Source: Deferribacteres bacterium (GTDB lineage Bacteria; Chrysiogenota; Deferribacteres; Deferribacterales; Geovibrionaceae). Taken from it: a stretch of 64,000 nt of DNA. This document shows, piece by piece, positions 60,012 through 64,000 of the stretch. The notes under the pieces are model-generated. The model searched no databases, was not told where the DNA came from, and saw only the letters and a program-made list of their open reading frames with translations. Position 1 is the stretch's first letter, and the number at the start of each line of letters is the position of its first letter. The translations under genes and the position numbers were made by a program. The DNA lies in assembly GCA_023395255.1 (NCBI GenBank), contig JAEWZN010000006.1, forward strand, positions 42,468 through 106,467. The letters are read 5' to 3'.

Positions 60012-60517
60012 TGAACAAGAATAAACTTATCGAATATATCAGCTTTGCAGCAGTGATTTTAGCTTTGTTCGGCTTCCTTTACTTTGACTACAACAGGCCG
60101 GAAAATAAAGCTAAACGTGCAGTCAGGAGCGTGTACGAATCAAAATATGACGCAGTTTTGAGTAAGATAGACGGTACGACTCCTGCGTACATAGTTGACC
60201 AGTTGCGCCCGTCATGGAAGCTTCTGCCCGGTGACGGATTGCTTCAAATAATCAGGGTTGTTCCTGCCAAGATCTTACATACTTCATTAATGCAGTTAAG
60301 AACAGATCTTGCAGAACGGTTGCGGGATTATGAGATACTCACAAAAGTCAGCATCATCCGCATTGAACCGAAAGATATTAATCTTCCTGTTATTCAGGAA
60401 CTTATAAGAGAAACAGACCATGAAATCAGTCACACAGATAACGGAACTTATCTTTTTATTTCGCATTTCACTCCCACACTTAAAGAAGATGTCGGAGGAA
60501 CACATGAAAACCCGTAG
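60011..60517 (+). CDS. Single-pass membrane protein coupled to RexA-like gene
   Basis: 168 aa from ATG 60011, which overlaps the previous stop by one base (TGATG). One N-terminal membrane helix (LIEYISFAAVILALFGFLYF) is followed by a ~140-residue soluble domain of mixed structure (LLQIIRVVPAKILHTSL; VSIIRIEPKDINLPVIQEL). The two genes look like one functional unit. No family recognised. The end overlaps the next gene's start by 14 nt. Confidence 0.75.
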   Translation: MNKNKLIEYISFAAVILALFGFLYFDYNRPENKAKRAVRSVYESKYDAVLSKIDGTTPAYIVDQLRPSWKLLPGDGLLQIIRVVPAKILHTSLMQLRTDLAERLRDYEILTKVSIIRIEPKDINLPVIQELIRETDHEISHTDNGTYLFISHFTPTLKEDVGGTHENP

Positions 60518-60710
60518 CAAATGCACCCCGGAGGAGATCGGTCTGTGGCGGCGCGGGGAGATGGTTATCATCATCCCCTGCCTGAAATGCGGGCAGGATT
60601 TTGAGAGTACCGGGAGCAACAACCGGGTCTGCAAATCCTGCTGGGCATCTAACAAAAACACGGCATCGGCATATTCCGAGTCCGCTGTCAGAGAAAATAT
60701 AGGGTGGTAG
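60504..60710 (+). CDS. 68-aa zinc-ribbon protein
   Basis: Begins at ATG 60504 with GGAGG 6 nt upstream, inside the end of the preceding gene. CLKCG and CKSC pairs ~18 residues apart form a zinc-ribbon (IIPCLKCGQDF; NRVCKSCWAS). The tail is Ser-rich. Similar small zinc proteins are common on conjugative elements. Function unknown. Confidence 0.72.
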   Translation: MKTRSKCTPEEIGLWRRGEMVIIIPCLKCGQDFESTGSNNRVCKSCWASNKNTASAYSESAVRENIGW

Positions 60711-60734
60711 GGAAGTGAAAACAACCCTGTATGT

Positions 60735-61067
60735 TTAATCTGTATCCACAAGCTGTTCGGGGTCAAGTTCAAGAGCCGCGGCAAGTTTTTCAATCGTTGA
60801 GTTTCTTGGGTTCTCTGCCTTTTCCATCTGAGAAAGTGCCGCTTGGGTGATTCCCGCCCTTGCGGCAACTTCCTTCTGAGACAGACCTTTATAAATTCTC
60901 CATGCTTTCAGCAGATTGCAGTCTTTCTCAACGGATATTCCTACAACATCATGCGGAATTGTGATTCTATGTTCTTTTGTCATCTCAAGATATTGCCTAT
61001 AAGGAATAACTGCAAAAGTCGGGGTATCACCCTGATATATAATTTGTGCATCAATAAGTGTTTTCAT
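60735..61067 (-). CDS. Antitoxin with Phd-like N terminus and XRE HTH
   Basis: A 110-aa protein. The first ~35 residues (TLIDAQIIYQGDTPTFAVIPYRQYLEM) look like a Phd/YefM-type strand-helix, and the C-terminal ~60 are an HTH_3 domain (WRIYKGLSQKEVAARAGITQAALSQMEKAENPRNSTIEKLAAALELDP). It follows the toxin gene with 17-nt overlap, the HigBA order. It should neutralise the toxin and repress its promoter. Confidence 0.87.
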   Translation of the reverse strand: MKTLIDAQIIYQGDTPTFAVIPYRQYLEMTKEHRITIPHDVVGISVEKDCNLLKAWRIYKGLSQKEVAARAGITQAALSQMEKAENPRNSTIEKLAAALELDPEQLVDTD

Positions 61068-61302
61068 CTCTTTTTCTTACCTCCTCAATGTTGATTATTT
61101 CGAGGTTTTCACTGAAAATTACTCTGTATCTTTTCACCTTCAGCCTATAAAGGTTATCGTAACCAACAAGCTTTTTGACATTGCGGCATTCCGGAAAACT
61201 TTCAAGTTTCTGAACAGAGAAATAAATTTCTTCTCTTGTTTTAGCGTCCTTAATCTTTTTAAGCTGTCTATAAGCCTTCGGTGTCCATTCTATTGTTCTC
61301 AT
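61051..61302 (-). CDS. RelE/ParE-superfamily toxin
   Basis: An 83-aa protein: MRTIEWTPKAYRQLKKIKDAKTREEIYFSVQKL, then VKKLVGYDNLYRLKVKRYRVIFS shows the family's basic beta-sheet and the YRLKV..YRVIF end, as in RelE-type ribosome-dependent mRNA interferases. The ATG at 61302 fits the family start; a GTG at 61317 is also in frame. First gene of the toxin-antitoxin unit, divergent from the transfer operon. Confidence 0.87.
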   Translation of the reverse strand: MRTIEWTPKAYRQLKKIKDAKTREEIYFSVQKLESFPECRNVKKLVGYDNLYRLKVKRYRVIFSENLEIINIEEVRKRDENTY

Positions 61303-61422
61303 AAGTAAAGATAACACCTGTATAAGACTTCGACAAGTATTTACTTATATTCTCTATATAATCCAAACAGTAGACCTCCTTAGCCATTAAGAGAGTAAGG
61401 AAACTTACATAGGAGGTTTTTC

Positions 61423-61722
61423 ATGTCAAAAGACAAAGTTTCTATTTTTTTCATGGTCGTCATGCTTGTGATGGCGGCGAGTATGGCATTCGGAGCAACA
61501 GCACCGGCATCCGGAGATTTTGCATATGACGCATATGATATAGGCGTTAACAAAGTTATCGGAGGACCTCCGGGGTATCTCATTTCTGCGGCAGGGGTGG
61601 CTTTTGGCGCTACGATGATCGCATTCACCGGAGCCGTAAAGCTTGGAATAATGGCACTTGTAGGAAGTGCGCTGTTCCTCGGTGTTAACGGCATTGTGGG
61701 AACGATGGGAATTCTTTACTGA
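61423..61722 (+). CDS. traA: Conjugative pilin (TraA-like)
   Basis: A 99-aa pre-pilin: a basic start, a long signal (FFMVVMLVMAASMAFG cut near ATAPAS), then two hydrophobic helices (YLISAAGVAFGATMIAF; IMALVGSALFLGVNGIVG). It leads the transfer operon and has AGGAGG before the ATG. As in F-type systems, the order is traA-traL-traE-traK-traB. Confidence 0.8.
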   Translation: MSKDKVSIFFMVVMLVMAASMAFGATAPASGDFAYDAYDIGVNKVIGGPPGYLISAAGVAFGATMIAFTGAVKLGIMALVGSALFLGVNGIVGTMGILY

Positions 61723-61728
61723 GCTGCT

Positions 61729-61998
61729 ATGCGAATATTTATCCCGCAGTATCTGCACAAACCAAACAAAATCCTTTTTTTGGAAACGGATGAACTTGTG
61801 ATTATGTTATTGGGGATAGTCTCGTCCATGATGCTTAAAAGCTTCCTCATCCTGGCTCTGGGATTGGCTTTCTTCTACTACTACCGGAAGGGGAAAGCCA
61901 AGTTCCCACGGGGCTTTTATAAGCATCTGCCCCATATATGGGGCTTTAAGCAGTTTCGCCATTTCCCGTCTATTTTCATAAGGGAGTTTAAAGAATGA
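61729..61998 (+). CDS. traL: Conjugative transfer protein TraL
   Basis: An 89-aa membrane protein: FIPQYLHKPNKILFLETDE is the TraL signature, followed by a hydrophobic hairpin and a basic FYKHLPHIWGFKQFRHFPSIFIREF. It is an inner-membrane base component of the F-type type IV secretion channel. Overlaps traE by 4 nt. Confidence 0.88.
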   Translation: MRIFIPQYLHKPNKILFLETDELVIMLLGIVSSMMLKSFLILALGLAFFYYYRKGKAKFPRGFYKHLPHIWGFKQFRHFPSIFIREFKE

Positions 61999-62549
61999 AT
62001 TTCAAGAAATATGTCAGTACCGCTTCAAACCTGTTCGTTGAAAACAGATTTGCAAAGCTGGTCATTACCGTTATGGCATTAATCATTGGCGGACAGATGT
62101 ACATGCTGAACAACGCATACCGTGAGAACAATGTATATCTGGTTCCGCCGGGGCTGGAGGGCAAGGTCAGGGTGGCGGGCAGCCACCTTGACCCTGTTTA
62201 TCTGCAATCGATGGGGATGTACATTTCGCAGCTCATGTACAGCTTCATTCCGCAGGATGTTATCGGAAAATACGAGGAAATATCATCGCTGTTTGTGCCG
62301 GAGCTGTACCAGACGAACAAGCAGGAACTTCTCAAAATCGCCGCTGAGTACAAAGACAATGATGTGTCGATGAGCATGAAAGTCTTGGAGATTAAATCTA
62401 CTCTGAACCCGAACATAATCGAAGTCACCGGCAAGGTTGAGAAGTACATAGCGGACACGAAGACGGACACGGAAAACACCGTTATCAGGATTCGTTACAC
62501 AATCCAGAACGGCACGTTCAGGATTACCGCACTGGAGAAAGGCAAATGA
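61995..62549 (+). CDS. traE: Conjugative transfer protein TraE
   Basis: A 184-aa VirB8-like protein with one N-terminal helix (FAKLVITVMALIIGGQMYMLN) and a periplasmic domain (VYLVPPGLEGKVRVAGSHLDPVYLQSMG). The pattern matches TraE of F-type systems. Overlaps traL and traK by 4 nt each. Confidence 0.9.
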   Translation: MNFKKYVSTASNLFVENRFAKLVITVMALIIGGQMYMLNNAYRENNVYLVPPGLEGKVRVAGSHLDPVYLQSMGMYISQLMYSFIPQDVIGKYEEISSLFVPELYQTNKQELLKIAAEYKDNDVSMSMKVLEIKSTLNPNIIEVTGKVEKYIADTKTDTENTVIRIRYTIQNGTFRITALEKGK

Positions 62550-63265
62550 TAAAAAGACTTATTCTGGCGGTGCTTGTTACCGCCTTAACTGTATTATCAG
62601 CGGTCGCAGACAGCATAGAACCGGAGAAGGTTGCATATGTGCCACTGTCAAACACTGATGTGAACCGCATAGTCTGCCCTTATCCCATCAATGACGTTGT
62701 TTATAGCCAAGAAAAGGGCGTGACTGTGAAAGTCACTGATTCCAACCTGTTCGTGAAGTTTCCCGTAACAGTTGTTGAGAAGGAAGGGAAGGAGGTCGGC
62801 AAGACATTCTATATCGGCAATACTGAGCTGTTCCTCGTCTGCGGTGAGAAAGTTTATACGCTTGTCATGCAGCCGAAGAAGATGCCCGCACAGACAATTT
62901 ATCTGTCAGACACCGCAGGGCGCATCAAGAAGAGCCATGAGTATGTCAGCCAGAACGACTATGAATCACTGATGTTGGATCTCATTCAGGCAATGATTGA
63001 TGTACGGACTCCGCCGGGCTTTGTGATGAACGATGTGAATCTGTCAGAGAACTACAGGAACATCCGTTTTAACACAGTTAAGACACTCACTGGCGGCGGG
63101 TACGTTGTGAAGGAGGTCATTCTTCGCTCTGATAGGATGGTGAGTATCGCTGATACTGAGTTCATGGTGGTCAGAGGCTTTAAGAACGTGAAAGCCGTGG
63201 CGATAATGGATTCTTCATTTGTCGGCGTAACAAAAGCCTATGTCATTGAGGGGGTGGTTAAATGA
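62546..63265 (+). CDS. traK: Conjugative transfer protein TraK
   Basis: A 239-aa exported VirB9-like outer-membrane core protein. A signal peptide (LILAVLVTALTVLSAVADS) is followed by the beta-rich SNTDVNRIVCPYPINDVVYSQEKGVTVKV and NLFVKFPV, typical of TraK. Together with TraB and a TraV it should form the core complex. Overlaps both neighbours by 4 nt. Confidence 0.88.
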   Translation: MIKRLILAVLVTALTVLSAVADSIEPEKVAYVPLSNTDVNRIVCPYPINDVVYSQEKGVTVKVTDSNLFVKFPVTVVEKEGKEVGKTFYIGNTELFLVCGEKVYTLVMQPKKMPAQTIYLSDTAGRIKKSHEYVSQNDYESLMLDLIQAMIDVRTPPGFVMNDVNLSENYRNIRFNTVKTLTGGGYVVKEVILRSDRMVSIADTEFMVVRGFKNVKAVAIMDSSFVGVTKAYVIEGVVK

Positions 63266-64000
63266 GCGAAGCACCCAAGGGCATAGAGCAGTTTAAGGCA
63301 AAGTACGCCGCACTCTCGCCGAAGACAAAAAAGACAATCAACATATCACTGGCAGTATTTGCAATGATTCTGCTGTTTATAGGTGTTTACTACAGTTCCG
63401 GACTGAACAAGAAGGTCATACGGCGTGAGCCCACGGTGACGGTATCAGCAAAGAACTTTGCAGAACCGGAGGATAGAAACACATCAATCAAGCTGGGGGT
63501 CGATAAGAAGGTAAATACGCTTATGGAGCGCATAGAGCAGCTTGAGAAAGCTCAGAAAGCTCCGGCTTCCGAACCGCAGCAGATGCCGTCAGAGGTAATC
63601 ACCGGGATTCCGCCTGCTCCTTCCGCTGCGCCAGCAGTTCCGGCAGAACCGCAGCGAATTGAGCGCAGACGTGCTGACTTCGGCAGCTATGCCCCGGAAT
63701 ATACCGAAGCTAAACCGCAGAAAGTTGAGCGCACCGTGGGCGGCATAGGGCATGTGTCTGTTCCGGTGGCAAAGACTGAAACAAAGAAGGAAGAGCGGGC
63801 AAAGAAAGTCAACTATATTCCTTCAAACAGCATATTCAAAGCAATGCTGATAACCGGCGTTTACGCTCCGACACTTGCGGCAGGTAAACAGAATCCTTCC
63901 CCGGTTATGCTCCGGCTTCAGGATCTCTCATTCTTCCCCAACGAAATCAGGCGCAACCTTTCCGGCTGCTTTGTGGGCGGTGAAGCTTTCGGCAATTTAT
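63262..64000 (+). CDS. traB: Conjugative transfer protein TraB, 5' part
   Basis: The gene runs off the window; 246 codons are present. A cytoplasmic start and one helix (TINISLAVFAMILLFIGVYY) are followed by a coiled coil (LMERIEQLEKAQK), a long Pro/Ala-rich linker and the start of the VirB10-like barrel (SNSIFKAMLITGVYAPT; PVMLRLQDLSFFPNEIRRNLSGCFVGGEA). It spans the envelope in the type IV secretion channel. Overlaps traK by 4 nt. Confidence 0.92.
   Translation, partial: MSEAPKGIEQFKAKYAALSPKTKKTINISLAVFAMILLFIGVYYSSGLNKKVIRREPTVTVSAKNFAEPEDRNTSIKLGVDKKVNTLMERIEQLEKAQKAPASEPQQMPSEVITGIPPAPSAAPAVPAEPQRIERRRADFGSYAPEYTEAKPQKVERTVGGIGHVSVPVAKTETKKEERAKKVNYIPSNSIFKAMLITGVYAPTLAAGKQNPSPVMLRLQDLSFFPNEIRRNLSGCFVGGEAFGNL

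Noticed and set aside
61426..61758. Cys/His-rich minus-strand frame opposite traA
   Set aside because: traA has a signal, pilin helices, ribosome site and operon position; the antisense frame has none of these.
1..64000. CRISPR arrays and insertion sequences
   Set aside because: No regularly spaced repeats with unique spacers and no transposase frame were seen anywhere in the window.

Overview
The window reads as a Gram-negative bacterial chromosome of intermediate GC. It carries lipoproteins, a PorV-like outer-membrane protein, an O-antigen ligase, NagZ, chemotaxis and type IV pilus-type genes. Gene content would fit a Deferribacterota-type organism (Geovibrio, Denitrovibrio and relatives), but that placement is inference from content and not a database match. 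The first ~49.3 kb looks like ordinary chromosome. From about 49.5 kb to the right edge lies an integrated conjugative element, whose far end and integrase are outside the window.

Chromosomal part. (1) 1-2764: two secreted proteases of different folds (a truncated trypsin-like one and a subtilase) that end in the same kind of Gly/Ser-Cys-TM-Arg sorting tail. (2) 2887-7270: a leftward operon of receiver-histidine kinase, CheY-like regulator, 49-aa protein, PilB/GspE ATPase and a receiver-GGDEF protein degenerate in both domains. (3) 7973-13070: a leftward three-kinase operon in which the middle kinase has lost its phospho-acceptor His. (4) 13204-21390: RNA methyltransferase, lipoproteins, PorV-like protein, NagZ, O-antigen ligase, CBS-type family II pyrophosphatase and an SRPBCC protein. 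(5) 21568-31605: a polyphosphate/phosphate island: SixA, CHAD protein, ParA-like ATPase, Na/Pi cotransporter, two Ppx/GppA proteins (the second active-site degenerate) and Ppk1. (6) 31707-35452: potABCD-type polyamine ABC transporter. (7) 36790-38867: pncA-pncB NAD salvage behind a hairpin-rich leader. (8) 38965-49324: PLP decarboxylase, RsmE, AraC and LysR regulators, EamA transporter, a chemoreceptor with a C-terminal Cache-like domain, DUF169, and two phosphohydrolases.

Element part. An AlpA/Xis-like gene, a small HTH regulator and a Cys/His mini-protein run leftward. A divergent cI/cro-like pair (51157-52073) with a visible sigma70 promoter and operator-like repeat faces an 847-aa protein that joins two replication-type winged helices, a Cys-rich block and a sigma-factor-like C terminus. 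Next come about 1.35 kb without a credible gene. On the minus strand this stretch holds a group II intron domain V and VI upstream of a group II intron 5' half, ending in a strong terminator at the 847-aa gene's stop codon; the order is that of a circularly permuted group II intron. Then come an unknown gene pair, a parM/parR-type segregation cassette, a two-gene module whose first product resembles RexA and whose second is membrane-anchored, a toxin-antitoxin pair, and the start of an F-type transfer operon (traA, traL, traE, traK, traB).

The most unusual item is the permuted group II intron-like RNA at 54639-55990. Next in interest are the wHTH-zinc-sigma fusion protein, the RexA-like pair and the recurrent pairing of an intact enzyme with a degenerate paralogue (kinases, Ppx).
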